Assembly (NCBI RefSeq): GCF_010233585.1
Contig: NZ_CP045997.1
Coordinates: 9,758,808-9,822,807, forward strand
From: Spirosoma endbachense
GTDB taxonomy: Bacteria > Bacteroidota > Bacteroidia > Cytophagales > Spirosomataceae
DNA: 64,000 nucleotides
Reading direction: 5' to 3'
Part shown: piece by piece, positions 34,401-43,481 of the stretch
Numbering within the stretch: position 1 is the first letter of the stretch
Layout: every line of letters begins with the position of its first letter
The notes under the pieces: model-generated
The model's database searches: none
The model's input: the letters and a program-made list of their open reading frames with translations, nothing else
What the model was told of the DNA's origin: nothing
Translations under genes and position numbers: made by a program

Positions 34401-35095
34401 GTGCTTTGCTTTTCGTTGGTATTCACACATAACAGAATGTCGTGCGCTACCCAGTCGTCCTGATCGACGTAATGCGAATCGTTCGAGGCAATGATTTTGA
34501 CATTATATTTCCGGGCAAACCGCACCAGCACTTCGTTGACCTTGATTTGATCCGGAATTTCATGCCGTTGTAATTCGACATAATAGTCTTCACCGAAGCG
34601 GTCCAGCCACCATTTAAACTCTATTTCACCAGCCTCCTCGCCCTTTTTCAGAATGGTTTTCGGCACCGACGCGCCAATACAACAGGTAGAAGCAATCAAC
34701 CCCTCTTTGTATTTGTCGATGAGTGCTTTCGTAACACGGGGGTATTTGCCGTAAAGGCCCTCCATGTAGCCAAGTGAGCAGAGTTTCGCCAGATTTTTAT
34801 AGCCCTGAGCATTTTTGGCAAGCAGAAGCTGGTGGTATCGAATGTCTTTCTTTTCTTTCGTAAACTGTTTGATGGTGTGATCCTCTACCACATAGAATTC
34901 ACAGCCAACAATGGGTTTGATACCCTGCTTGCTGGCTTCGGCCACAAACTCAAACACGCCAAACATGTTGCCGTGGTCGGTGATGGCAACGGCAGGCATG
35001 TTGTCATTTTTAGCTTTCTTAATCAGCTTTTTAATGTCGGCCTGCCCATCGAGCAGCGAGTATTGAGTATGGCAGTGGAGATGAGAAAATTGCAT
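31460..35095 (-). CDS. dnaE: DNA polymerase III alpha subunit
   Basis: A 1211-residue replicative polymerase. It has an N-terminal PHP domain (FSHLHCHTQYSLLDG at 3-17, AITDHGNMFG), the polymerase palm with the catalytic PDIDTDFDDEGR near 417-428 and GRGSAAGSAVAYC just before it, and the YQEQLMLLSQ and FNKSHSTCYAFVAYQTAYLK segments. A C-terminal OB domain has VGGIVSAVQMRITKSGNPF. The likely beta-clamp-binding motif QQSLF lies near residue 974. Length and content fit the DnaE1 type. The gene is separated from neighbours and convergent with a small lipoprotein gene. Confidence 0.98.
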   Translation of the reverse strand: MQFSHLHCHTQYSLLDGQADIKKLIKKAKNDNMPAVAITDHGNMFGVFEFVAEASKQGIKPIVGCEFYVVEDHTIKQFTKEKKDIRYHQLLLAKNAQGYKNLAKLCSLGYMEGLYGKYPRVTKALIDKYKEGLIASTCCIGASVPKTILKKGEEAGEIEFKWWLDRFGEDYYVELQRHEIPDQIKVNEVLVRFARKYNVKIIASNDSHYVDQDDWVAHDILLCVNTNEKQSTPSMKEFSDDEVMPKNTRFAFFSDQFYFKNTQEMTTLFKDLPEAIDNTNEIVGKVDTLKLKRDIMLPNFPIPQEFQQHTDDVLNQWEYLRHLTYTGAKERYVDILPHIQERLDFELFTIKTMGFAGYFLIVSDFIKAGRDLGVMIGPGRGSAAGSAVAYCTGITNIDPIKYDLLFERFLNPDRKSMPDIDTDFDDEGRQKVIDYVVQKYGKQQVAQIVTYGTMASKSSIKDVARVMDLPLQDANAVVKLVPDKPTYNMTLKRIFEDPIDGPGGLASVIQPEEVDNVKRMRALEAGDKSAAQAMRIVDYEKVSAVLKQARKLEGTVRNTGLHAAGIIIAPSDLSDIVPVSTSKDTNLIITQYEGKVIEDAGVIKMDFLGLRNLTIIKECLRLIKQNHGGFLINGVETGIDDIPLDDEETYKLFQRGETNAVFQFESDGMKKHMKDLKPDRFGDLIAMNALYRPGPIAYIPNYINRKHGREEVKYDMPEMEEYLADTYGITVYQEQLMLLSQKLGNFTKGDADVLRKAMGKKDKATLDKMKGKFMDGCTANNLPLKVCEKVWTDWEAFASYAFNKSHSTCYAFVAYQTAYLKAHYRAEYMAAVLTSCLGTIDKITFFMEECKNINIPVLGPDVNESERFFGVNKNGEIRFGLGGIKGAGDAAVEAIIEERKAGGPFKDIFDFAIRVNLRTVNKKTWESLAYAGAFDSIDEYHRAQYFEMAEGDTSPFLDKIIRYANNYHAEKAAAQQSLFGAMMNGEPMLARPKAPTVTEWNQIEKLKFEKDVVGFYITGHPLDEFKLEMEGFCNCTLGNIFETKQPEIKVGGIVSAVQMRITKSGNPFCIFKIEDYNTSLEMALFGDDYVRLVQYIEVGRFLHITGKTQNKWGSEQLEFKPVSIRLLNDMREKFCKELRVSLTIDSLNAQLVAKINELVNAHPGTCTLSLNVVDHAERIEVSLQSRTLKVSPANSLLRSLEAMEGVTCKVA

Positions 35096-35096
35096 A

Positions 35097-35108
35097 GTCT
35101 GATCAGAC
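35097..35108. promoter_or_regulatory. 12-bp palindrome next to the dnaE start codon
   Basis: GTCTGATCAGAC is a perfect dyad beginning 2 nt upstream of the dnaE ATG. It could be an operator or an initiation-blocking hairpin, or chance. Confidence 0.25.
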
Positions 35109-35640
35109 CGCCGACGCGGCCGGTATTAGTCGATTTCCCGGATTTACGGGATTCGTTCCTCTGTAAAAATAGGCAAACTGAACGGTCAACAGGTAATGAG
35201 GAGCGGGGATTTTTGAAAAGAATTTGGTAAAAGCCTGAAAGAGAATCGCCTTAGCCTGGCTTTATCTATTCTATCTTATTGGTCGACTTAACGGTTGGCC
35301 AGTAAGATTAAAGACAACACATAGTAAATGGTTTATTAACTCCTCGATCGGCAAACTAAAAACAGCTTATCTATCGATTCAGCCTTGTAGTTTATAAAAT
35401 GGAAAACGTTCAATTGAATTTTCACACAAACCATTGCGAAGTTGGCCGTACCTGGTGATCAACATTAGGCAGAAAACGGACAACCGATTTCAGCATATGG
35501 ATTTGGGATCTATCTGAGTGAATAAATAAAACTCCCGGCAGACATCCCACCGGGGCTTTACGAACCATCCTTAATCCTAATTTTTAAGCTCATTATTTTT
35601 TGACATTGTAAAGGCGAGATCGTTAATAGGGAAATCCGTT
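35109..35640. other. Intergenic region between dnaE and quinoprotein dehydrogenase
   Basis: About 530 bp without a credible gene. A weak terminator-like hairpin (CCCGG 35534-35538 / CCGGG 35550-35554) lies 87 nt after the quinoprotein stop and is followed on the minus strand by AGTTTTATTTATT. The rest should hold the dnaE promoter. No RNA gene was recognised. Confidence 0.4.
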
Positions 35641-37791
35641 TCAGGGCAAAGCAAAGGCTACGTAACTATCCCCTTTGCGAGTGCCTAACTTTGCCCCTCC
35701 GCAGGCAACTACGATATATTGTTTCCCGTTTACTTCGTACGTGCTGGGCGTGGCAAAACCGGCTGCTGGCAGTTGGGTCTGCCACAATAAATTGCCCGTT
35801 TTCTTGTCGTAAGCCCGAAACATTCCATCTTTAGTAGCCGCAATAAATAGTAAACCTCCCTTTGTGATGACAGGGCCACCGTAGTTTTCGGTGCCAGTTG
35901 GCAGAATACCCTGTTTCGTTAATTCGGGGAGCTCGCCCAGCGTCTTTTGCCAAACCTGATGCCCTGTATTGAGGTTGATAGCGGTCAACGTTCCCCAGGG
36001 CGGCTTGATGGCAGGGTATCCTTTACTATCTAAAAATTTCGTGTATCCGTTGAAACGATAAGGAACGTAGGGGCCAGGTTTAGTGAGCGTACCAGGAGTC
36101 ATAGTTACTGTTTCCACTTTTTCATCGTTAAACAAAAACGCCAGTAGTTCCTGCTTTTGCGCGGTAGTAATAACTGAGAAGCCCGGCATCATTCCTTTAC
36201 CGCTGGTAATTAACCTGGCTACATACTCCCGGTCGCGCCGTTGACTGATGTTCACCAGGGATGGATAACCGCTTGACGGATTCCCTTTTCGATCTGGCCC
36301 ATGACAAGCCACGCAGTAGGTTGTATAGAGTCGATGACCGGGACTTAAATGAGCCAGTTCATCCACTTTGGGCGTTGCACTCAGGCTAAACATCCAGGCC
36401 ATTTCGTTGGCATTGACATACATAATGCCCTCGGGATCAACGGCAGCACCGCCCCATTCCGGCCCACCGTCGGCACCTGGCAACAGTAGCGTTGGCGTTT
36501 TGCTTAACGGCTGAAACGGGCCTTTTTTTGCCCGTCGATACTGCGCTATCAGCGTATCACGGTTGGTAGCATAGGGACTTAATTCCGATTCGGCAATGGT
36601 TTGCCGGGCAAAAGGGGCTGGTAAGGTGGGAACAGGTTGCGTTGGCCAGGCCACTTCATCCGGCAAGGACGATATAGGAACAGGCATCTCTCGAATCGGG
36701 AAAAGTGGCTTACCCGTTACGCGGTCAAAAATAAAGACATGGGCGCTCTTGGTTACCTGGGCTACCGCATCAATGGTTTTTATGGATCCAGACAGGCCCT
36801 TCTGGTGAAGAGTAATCAGGTTAGGTGGAGCCGGTAAATCGCGATCCCAGATATCATGATGAACCAGCTGGTAATGCCAGATTCGTTTGCCGGTCCGGGC
36901 ATCCAGTGCCAGTAAACAATTGGCGAACAGGTTCTGGCCTTTACGATTTCCGCCATAAAAATCAAACCCGGCCGAACCCGTCGGTACATACAGAATTCCA
37001 CGCTTACGATCGACCGCCATGCCCGCCCAGTTATTGGCGGCTCCTACTTCCGTATTTTTATAGACGTCTTTAGGCCAGGTTTCATACCCATATTCGCCTG
37101 GGTGCGGAATGGTGTGAAAGACCCACGCTAATTTACCCGTCCGAACATTAAACGCCTGAATCGAACCGGGGGCCGCATCCGCTCCTTCCGAAACGCGTAG
37201 GGGCATGACTAATAAATCTTCGAAAAGCGTACCCGGCGTGTTGGAAATCACAAATTTATCCTTCGCCGATTCCCCTAATCCGACTTTCAGACTCACCCGG
37301 CCATTCTCGCCAAAGCCAGAAATCGGTTCTCCGGTTTGGGCATTGATCGCATATAGCCAGGAGCCATAGGCATACAAAAGCCGCGCGGGTTGGGTGTCTC
37401 CGGCTTTATTACTTTTCCAATAGGTAACACCACGGTTGGTATTGAACGTTTTGGTGGCTGGTTCCACATAACGCCACTTCTGCTGACCCGTAGCAGCATC
37501 GAGCGCAAATAGCTGATTCGATGCCGTTACGCCGAAGAGCGTGCCATCCACAATAATCGGGTTGCACTGTACCTGACCCGAGTCGCGGGAATGATACTCC
37601 CAGGCAACCTTAAGCTGATTAACGTTACCTGTATTGAGCTGGGTTAGCGTTGAATAATGATTCCGGTCTGGCCCGCCTAAATACTCTGGCCAGTCGGTTA
37701 CCGACTCAGTTTCTCCAGGTATATAGATCAGTTGGGCAGCCGTTAAGCTAACGGCAACTAGAAAAAGAAAAGGAAGAGTACTGCGTTTCAT
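35641..37791 (-). CDS. PQQ-type quinoprotein dehydrogenase with built-in cytochrome c domain
   Basis: A 716-residue periplasmic protein. A signal peptide (MKRSTLPFLFLVAVSLTAAQ) is followed by a PQQ-type beta-propeller with WxxG-like repeats (LFALDAATGQQKWRY, LLALDARTGKRIWHYQLVHH, WAGMAVDRKRGILYVPTGS). A cytochrome c domain is inserted near 485-570 (heme motif CVACH near 493; candidate axial Met in GKGMMPGFS), and the last propeller strands follow it (FRAYDKKTGNLLWQTQLP). This fits PQQ-dependent glucose/alcohol dehydrogenases that pass electrons to their own heme. It is the last gene of the SusC-SusD unit, with a gap of about 95 nt after SusD. The substrate is not deducible. Confidence 0.9.
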   Translation of the reverse strand: MKRSTLPFLFLVAVSLTAAQLIYIPGETESVTDWPEYLGGPDRNHYSTLTQLNTGNVNQLKVAWEYHSRDSGQVQCNPIIVDGTLFGVTASNQLFALDAATGQQKWRYVEPATKTFNTNRGVTYWKSNKAGDTQPARLLYAYGSWLYAINAQTGEPISGFGENGRVSLKVGLGESAKDKFVISNTPGTLFEDLLVMPLRVSEGADAAPGSIQAFNVRTGKLAWVFHTIPHPGEYGYETWPKDVYKNTEVGAANNWAGMAVDRKRGILYVPTGSAGFDFYGGNRKGQNLFANCLLALDARTGKRIWHYQLVHHDIWDRDLPAPPNLITLHQKGLSGSIKTIDAVAQVTKSAHVFIFDRVTGKPLFPIREMPVPISSLPDEVAWPTQPVPTLPAPFARQTIAESELSPYATNRDTLIAQYRRAKKGPFQPLSKTPTLLLPGADGGPEWGGAAVDPEGIMYVNANEMAWMFSLSATPKVDELAHLSPGHRLYTTYCVACHGPDRKGNPSSGYPSLVNISQRRDREYVARLITSGKGMMPGFSVITTAQKQELLAFLFNDEKVETVTMTPGTLTKPGPYVPYRFNGYTKFLDSKGYPAIKPPWGTLTAINLNTGHQVWQKTLGELPELTKQGILPTGTENYGGPVITKGGLLFIAATKDGMFRAYDKKTGNLLWQTQLPAAGFATPSTYEVNGKQYIVVACGGAKLGTRKGDSYVAFALP

Positions 37792-37829
37792 TACACTTAT
37801 ACACAAATGGATTCAGGAGAAATGTTTGG

Positions 37830-37859
37830 CAAGGGTAGCTTATCGTTGAGCTACCCTTG
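37830..37859 (-). terminator. Hairpin between SusD and quinoprotein genes
   Basis: A perfect CAAGGGTAGCT / AGCTACCCTTG inverted repeat with an 8-nt loop, 28 nt after the SusD stop. It lacks a strong U-tract on the minus strand, so it may only attenuate or mark an mRNA processing point. Confidence 0.5.
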
Positions 37860-37886
37860 TCTAACTATGGTTTCGACACAGGACGA

Positions 37887-39662
37887 TCAATAACCAGGAT
37901 TCTGTTTAAGTGTTGGCTTGCCAGCAACAAAACTTTGCGTGATAGCATAATCCGGAATGGGCTGGTATTCACTTTTGTTTTTGGTAAACTTAACGCCACT
38001 GCCCAAGGCCAGCGAACGGCGCACACTTTCTTTAGGTAAATATTCGGTGTTAATAACCTGATCGGCAATGCCCCAGCGAACCAGGTCGAAGAAGCGGTGC
38101 CCCTCCATTCCTAACTCGATTCTCCGTTCAAAGCGAACGGCTTTTCGGGCAACCTCTTTGCTGGCCCAGGCTGTAGCATAGGGACTAACTACATACCTGG
38201 CAGCATTGGCGGTTCCGTCCAGCGTTTTGATGGGTGAAGCCGCAGCTCGGGCACGAACGCGATTGACGTATTCACGCGCTTTATCCAGACTACCGACTTC
38301 TACTTCGCATTCAGCCGCCATCAATAACACGTCGGCAAACCGCATCAAATCATAATTCAAGGCGCTGGCAATGCCAAAACTAGCCCGGACCACCTGCCCC
38401 GAACTATACTCGACCGACGCGAAAACGTGCTTCTTACCCGTGAATGGCCCACCATTGGTAATCGACTCACCAGGAGGGGCCGTGAAAGCAACCCCCGTCA
38501 TCATACCCCAGTCCAGATAGGGAATACCCCGGCGCCCAACAGTATGGTCTAAACGAGGGTCCAGATTACCCGCGTAGGGCGTAAACGAGCTGGCATCCGG
38601 CACCATCTCATTCGACGTAACATCGACATCGTTATACGTATCAAGTAAGGGCAGGCCATTTTCATCGGTGCGGAACGCGTTGACCAAGTTTTGTGACGGT
38701 CGGTAAAACCAGGAGTTCGTGCCACCTGCAATACCGTTGGGGTAACAAAGGATGGCTTCCCGAAACCCGTTCGTATTGTCGCTGGCTCCATCACCAATGG
38801 CGCTTTGTACCTCCAGCATCGACTCTTTACTGTTTTGTGTCGCGATCCGAAAGTTCTCGCCAAAGCCCGTCGTTAAGTCCAGCTTTACACCCTGACTGGT
38901 TTTACCTTGACCAATGATAACATCAAATAGTGCCTTGGCCTCCGTGAATTTACTCTGATACAGATACGCCTTGGCCAGATACGCCCCGGCCGTCCATTTA
39001 TTGACCCGGCCTTTCCCCGTTTTCATTTCGTCCAGATTATCATAAGCGAATTTAAAGTCGGTTTCCAGTTGAGGCCAGATGTTGACATAGTTACCACTCG
39101 CATCGGTATTCGGGATTTTATAATCAGTGGCTTTTTCATCCACGAAGGGAATGTTGCCAAAGATTTTCTTTCCCTCAAAATGATGGAAAGCACGCAGGAA
39201 ACGAGCCTCGCCCTCGATCTGTTTTTTCAGGGCATCCGTTAGGGCAGGATCGGTTGCTTTGGCCAGTTCTTTCAAGACGATATTGGTCCGGCCAATACCA
39301 TCGAAAATACCATTCCAGCGGGCCAGTAATTGGGAGTTCGTGGTGGGGGTTGCATACTGCATCACCTGGTTAATTTCGCTTTGGTCGGTGAAATTAGTGC
39401 CGCCCTTATAGGCATCTCCCCCGGTTATACTGCCCCATATCCAGTTGTAGGTTCCACTAAGGCCCAGGAAGTTGGCCGATAAATTTCCATCTAGCGTAGC
39501 ATAAGCATCAATTAAAAACCCATCGATCCCTTTTTTGCTAAGTAGATCGCTTTCGTTATAAACGCCCTGGAGCCCCAGGTCAAGAAATTGTTGTTTGCAG
39601 GCCGAAAGGGTAGCCAGCGAAAGCAATAAGGTGAGTGCCGTATAATTTAGAATCGGTTTCAT
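37887..39662 (-). CDS. SusD/RagB family outer-membrane nutrient-binding lipoprotein
   Basis: A 591-residue lipoprotein with lipobox LATLSAC (Cys22), followed by the SusD-like N-terminal domain (GIDGFLIDAYATLDGNLSA) and TPR-like helices (EARFLRAFHHFEGKKIFGNI, AGAYLAKAYLYQSKFTEAK). The C-terminal RagB domain has YDLMRFADVLLMAAECEVE and RIELGMEGHRFFDLVRWG. SusD proteins cap the SusC transporter and grip the substrate at the cell surface. The start lies 15 nt after the SusC stop. The SusD is probably specific for a compound then oxidised by the adjacent quinoprotein (inference). Confidence 0.95.
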   Translation of the reverse strand: MKPILNYTALTLLLSLATLSACKQQFLDLGLQGVYNESDLLSKKGIDGFLIDAYATLDGNLSANFLGLSGTYNWIWGSITGGDAYKGGTNFTDQSEINQVMQYATPTTNSQLLARWNGIFDGIGRTNIVLKELAKATDPALTDALKKQIEGEARFLRAFHHFEGKKIFGNIPFVDEKATDYKIPNTDASGNYVNIWPQLETDFKFAYDNLDEMKTGKGRVNKWTAGAYLAKAYLYQSKFTEAKALFDVIIGQGKTSQGVKLDLTTGFGENFRIATQNSKESMLEVQSAIGDGASDNTNGFREAILCYPNGIAGGTNSWFYRPSQNLVNAFRTDENGLPLLDTYNDVDVTSNEMVPDASSFTPYAGNLDPRLDHTVGRRGIPYLDWGMMTGVAFTAPPGESITNGGPFTGKKHVFASVEYSSGQVVRASFGIASALNYDLMRFADVLLMAAECEVEVGSLDKAREYVNRVRARAAASPIKTLDGTANAARYVVSPYATAWASKEVARKAVRFERRIELGMEGHRFFDLVRWGIADQVINTEYLPKESVRRSLALGSGVKFTKNKSEYQPIPDYAITQSFVAGKPTLKQNPGY

Positions 39663-39677
39663 AGCGGAATGGCGGAG

Positions 39678-42600
39678 TTAAAAGGATACGTTTAGGCCCA
39701 ATAAAAACTGACGCGGATTGGGATACCCGGAATAATCAACGCCCAGATTCTGGTCGCTGCTGGCTGTTTGCTCAACCGATGCGCCCGATACGAGTCCCAG
39801 GTCAGGATCAGCTCCGCTGTATTTGGTAATGGTGAAGAAATTCTGCGCCTGCGCGTATATCCGAAGGTTACTCAGCTTAATGGTCTTCAGTAACGTTTTG
39901 GGAAAGCTGTAGCCCAACTGGATGGTTTTACCCCGCAGATACGACCCATTCTCTACGTAAAACGAACTCGAATTGCCCGTCACGAAGGCCGTATAGCCAT
40001 TGGTGGCTCCTACACCCAATTGGGGCGTCTTGGCGGTAGCGGCAGTTTCGGGTGTCCAGGCATCATATAATTTCCCGGAAGCAACGGAACCTCCCAACAC
40101 ACCCATGTAGGTAAAGTACTTGGTATAATTATAGAGCTGATTTCCCTGGTTCCAGAATACAAAACTGCTGAGATCAAATCCCTTCCAGCTAAAGCCGAGG
40201 TTCAGTCCCATTTGAAAATTGGGATGGGGAGACCCCAGCACGGTTCGGTCGGCAGTAGTGATGTTACCATCTCCGTTTATGTCTTTATATTTCCAGGAAC
40301 CTACTACACCCGATGCACCATTGATTTTAGGGCCCGCATTAACCTCCTCCTGGCTATTATAAAAACCATCTAGTTGATACCCGTAAAAGGACGAGACAGC
40401 CTGTCCCTGCGTTGTAATCAGGGCATTGGTTATCCGGCTCGCGGCTACCAGCTGCGCGGTATTTTCGTCGTTGAGTTTGGTCAGCTGGTTTTTGTAGTGG
40501 GTAAATGTCAGGGTCGCATCATATTTCAACTCCGATGTGATACGCCCCTGATTCGTTATTTGCAGGTCTATACCTGTATTGCGCATGGTTCCCAGATTGA
40601 CCAATGGCTTGGTTACCAGCAATTCCAGTCCATTTCGCAGACTAGGCACCAGTAAGTCACGCGTGTTTTTTGTATACACGTCGACGGCGAAACTCCATTT
40701 GCCTTGCATTATGGTGGCATCCAGACCAAGATTGGTGGTTTCGGTGGTTTCCCATTTGGTTAGCAAATTACCCTGTGAACTAGCCCCATAACCCTGCGTT
40801 GAGCCGATATTAATCCCATTAATATCGTAGTAGTTACTGCCCGGCGAAGCGCTGTAGGTTGAATACTGATTGAAGGCGGGCACGTTGGAAATACTGCCCA
40901 TCTGACCCCAGCCAGCGCGTAGTTTTAACTCATTGAGCCAGCTAAACGATTTCAGGAATGCTTCGTCGGAAATACGCCAGCCGACACCGAGAGACGGGAA
41001 ATTGGCATAGCGTACATTGGGTCCAAAGAGCGATGATCCATCCCGACGAAAGGTAGCATTCAACAAATACCTGTCTTTAAAAATATAGTCGAGCCGACCG
41101 AAATAGGAAAAGAGTGAATTGCTGAATAGCAGCGTATTCCGGTTAATATCAGCATCGTTGGCACTAACATCGCCCAGCGACTGCGGCAAACCCGTATTGA
41201 GCGACAGGAAATTGTTGGACTCAAAATCATAGTTACTCTTGGCCCCAAACAAACCTCGTCCTGTATTTTTAATGGCTTCGGTACCGAGCAAAACCTTTAC
41301 GTCGTGCAACTGAGCAATCTTTTTCTGGTACGTCAGCGTGTTGCTCCATGTCCAGCTCAGGTAATTATTCGAAGCCTCGGTCAACTGGGTCACTCGTCGT
41401 GACTGGCTGGCCTCGTATTCTTTTAAAAAGGCCCGCTGAAGCGTTCCATTACGTGCATCAACACCGATAGAGGTTCGCAAGGCCAGGTCTTTATTGATGT
41501 TCACCTGTGCAAAGACATTCCCAAACGCTCTCAGATTCTGATTTGTCCAGTCTTTCCGGCGCTCCAGATACGATACCGGATTATAGCCAACGCCAGCAGT
41601 TCCTCCAACGAGTGAGCCCCCGTAGCCGCCCTTACTATCATAAACGGGTATAAAGGACGCACTTCGGAGCGCATACGCCCAGGCACTGGTTTCGCCAATG
41701 ACGGTAGCATCGCCCCGCCGATTGTCGTACGAAACCTGAATATTTTCCCCCACGGTTAAAAAATTAGTGGGACTAAAGCTGGAATTAAGTCGTAGTGAAT
41801 ACCGATCGTAGCCCGTATTTTTGAAGGTGCCCTGCTGATTAAAATAATTCATGCCCAGCGAAAAGGTCGATTTATCGTTGCCTCCGCTAGCCGTTAGCTG
41901 ATGGCTCTGAATAATGCCCTTTTGCGACATAGCATCGAACCAGTTGGTACCCGGACTGGTCTGAAAAATCTGGTACGGATTCGTATAATCAGCAATGGTA
42001 TATAAATCTGGATTTGCGCGCGGGTCACTGGCTGAGACGCCCCCTTTGAATCCATTGCTAACGATGTAGCGATCAGGAATGGCAAATGACCCATGCTGAC
42101 CAAAAATCGGGTCCACAAACGTGGATGCGGTCGTTTTATCCAGATACGTCAGTAATTCACTCGTGTTTAACAGCTTAGGAATTCGGTTGAGCGGGGTTGA
42201 CTGAATACCATAATACATATCGTAGGTAAGGGTCGTTTTGCCCATTTTTCCGCCTTTAGTCGTTATAATAATGACCCCATTGGCAGCTCTGGCCCCATAG
42301 ATCGATGCCGAGGAGGCATCTTTCAACACCTGGATCGATTCTACATCCTGCGGATTAATACGCGAGGCATCGGTGGTTGGAACGCCGTCGATTACGTAGA
42401 GTGGATTGTTGTTTCCATAGGAGGCAAAGCCACGGATACGGATAGAGGCCGAACTACCTGGATCGCCGGTGCTACTGACCGTAACCCCGGCTGCCCGGCC
42501 CTGCAATTGGGCTATCAAATTTGCAGATGGTGTAGCATTCAGGTCGCTGGCTTTCACGACGGATACGGCCCCGATGATGTCTTTTTTCTGTTGGGTGGTA

Positions 42601-43286
42601 TAGCCCGTTACGACTACTTCGGTGAGTTGGTTGTTACTCGCTTCCAGTTGCACCTTGATTTCGGTTCGGTTTCCTACCGAAACCTCTTTTGTCGTATAGC
42701 CGACGAAACTGAATAGTAAAACTGAGCTCGCATCGGTAACGCTAATTCGGTACACACCGCCCGCATCGGTTGTTGTGCCACGCGGAGTCCCTTTAACCAC
42801 TACTGTGACGCCCGGTAGTGCTTCGCCTTTTTCGTCCGTAACGGTACCAGAAACGGATATATCCGCAATTGATTCTGTGTCGGAATCTGGTTCATATTGA
42901 ATCCTTACTTCATCGGATTGCGTCGTCAAGGGCGATAAAACAATCTGATTTTTAATGACTTTATACTTGATTTGTAGGGGATGAAGCAGCCGGTCCAGCA
43001 CTTGCCCTAACGATTCATTGACGATAGTAAACGTCATACGTTGGGTAGCCATCACGAGTTTGGATCGGTAGGTAAACTTTACCTCCGCCTGTTTCTCAAT
43101 ACTTGCCAGAACACTGATAAAGTCCTGGTTAGTGATTCGCAGGTTTATTTTTCGATCCAAGAGTTCCTGGGCTGTAACTTCCCGAGCCAAAGACACCCCT
43201 GCGAATATGATCGCTATCGAAATATGCAGGAGCGATAGTTTCATGAGGTGAATCAGTTTTTTTTTGATTCGTACTGTTTTTTTCAT
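39678..43286 (-). CDS. SusC/RagA TonB-dependent transporter with STN domain
   Basis: A 1202-residue outer-membrane transporter. After the signal region (LLHISIAIIFAGVSLA) comes an STN domain (ITNQDFISVLASIEKQAEVK, then LVMATQRMTF), typical of transporters that signal to a FecR anti-sigma factor. A CarboxypepD_reg-like domain (VSGTVTDEKGEALPGVTVVV), a plug (EVVVTGYTTQQKKDIIGAVS, LQGRAAGVTV, SIRIRGFASYGNNNPLYVID) and a long barrel ending YPNPRQFLLGLNVSF follow. ATG 43286 precedes a basic stretch MKKTVRIKKKLIHLMKLSL; the frame is open to 43334, and 43244 is another possible start. The fecR and sigma genes directly upstream complete the signalling set. Confidence 0.95.
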   Translation of the reverse strand: MKKTVRIKKKLIHLMKLSLLHISIAIIFAGVSLAREVTAQELLDRKINLRITNQDFISVLASIEKQAEVKFTYRSKLVMATQRMTFTIVNESLGQVLDRLLHPLQIKYKVIKNQIVLSPLTTQSDEVRIQYEPDSDTESIADISVSGTVTDEKGEALPGVTVVVKGTPRGTTTDAGGVYRISVTDASSVLLFSFVGYTTKEVSVGNRTEIKVQLEASNNQLTEVVVTGYTTQQKKDIIGAVSVVKASDLNATPSANLIAQLQGRAAGVTVSSTGDPGSSASIRIRGFASYGNNNPLYVIDGVPTTDASRINPQDVESIQVLKDASSASIYGARAANGVIIITTKGGKMGKTTLTYDMYYGIQSTPLNRIPKLLNTSELLTYLDKTTASTFVDPIFGQHGSFAIPDRYIVSNGFKGGVSASDPRANPDLYTIADYTNPYQIFQTSPGTNWFDAMSQKGIIQSHQLTASGGNDKSTFSLGMNYFNQQGTFKNTGYDRYSLRLNSSFSPTNFLTVGENIQVSYDNRRGDATVIGETSAWAYALRSASFIPVYDSKGGYGGSLVGGTAGVGYNPVSYLERRKDWTNQNLRAFGNVFAQVNINKDLALRTSIGVDARNGTLQRAFLKEYEASQSRRVTQLTEASNNYLSWTWSNTLTYQKKIAQLHDVKVLLGTEAIKNTGRGLFGAKSNYDFESNNFLSLNTGLPQSLGDVSANDADINRNTLLFSNSLFSYFGRLDYIFKDRYLLNATFRRDGSSLFGPNVRYANFPSLGVGWRISDEAFLKSFSWLNELKLRAGWGQMGSISNVPAFNQYSTYSASPGSNYYDINGINIGSTQGYGASSQGNLLTKWETTETTNLGLDATIMQGKWSFAVDVYTKNTRDLLVPSLRNGLELLVTKPLVNLGTMRNTGIDLQITNQGRITSELKYDATLTFTHYKNQLTKLNDENTAQLVAASRITNALITTQGQAVSSFYGYQLDGFYNSQEEVNAGPKINGASGVVGSWKYKDINGDGNITTADRTVLGSPHPNFQMGLNLGFSWKGFDLSSFVFWNQGNQLYNYTKYFTYMGVLGGSVASGKLYDAWTPETAATAKTPQLGVGATNGYTAFVTGNSSSFYVENGSYLRGKTIQLGYSFPKTLLKTIKLSNLRIYAQAQNFFTITKYSGADPDLGLVSGASVEQTASSDQNLGVDYSGYPNPRQFLLGLNVSF

Positions 43287-43385
43287 TGATTTGACGGGTT
43301 TTTGTAATTGAAAGACACAAAAACGAACCTTCACACCCGCTGGAACGGGATACTGGTTATGTCAGTAGAGAAGGTCATTTAGAAG

Positions 43386-43417
43386 CCGGTAACGCTGGAA
43401 CCGTTACCGGTTTTTTT
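43386..43417 (+). terminator. Terminator-like hairpin with plus-strand U-tract, between fecR and susC
   Basis: A CCGGTAACG / CGTTACCGG stem with a 7-nt loop is followed by TTTTTTT in the plus direction. Both flanking genes are on the minus strand, so the orientation is opposite to what would end the fecR transcript. Confidence 0.5.
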
Positions 43418-43481
43418 AATGGATTATCGGATTGAGCTATTGTGGCATAGGCAGGTAGGTTTGGATACGTTCAGAATTGGA

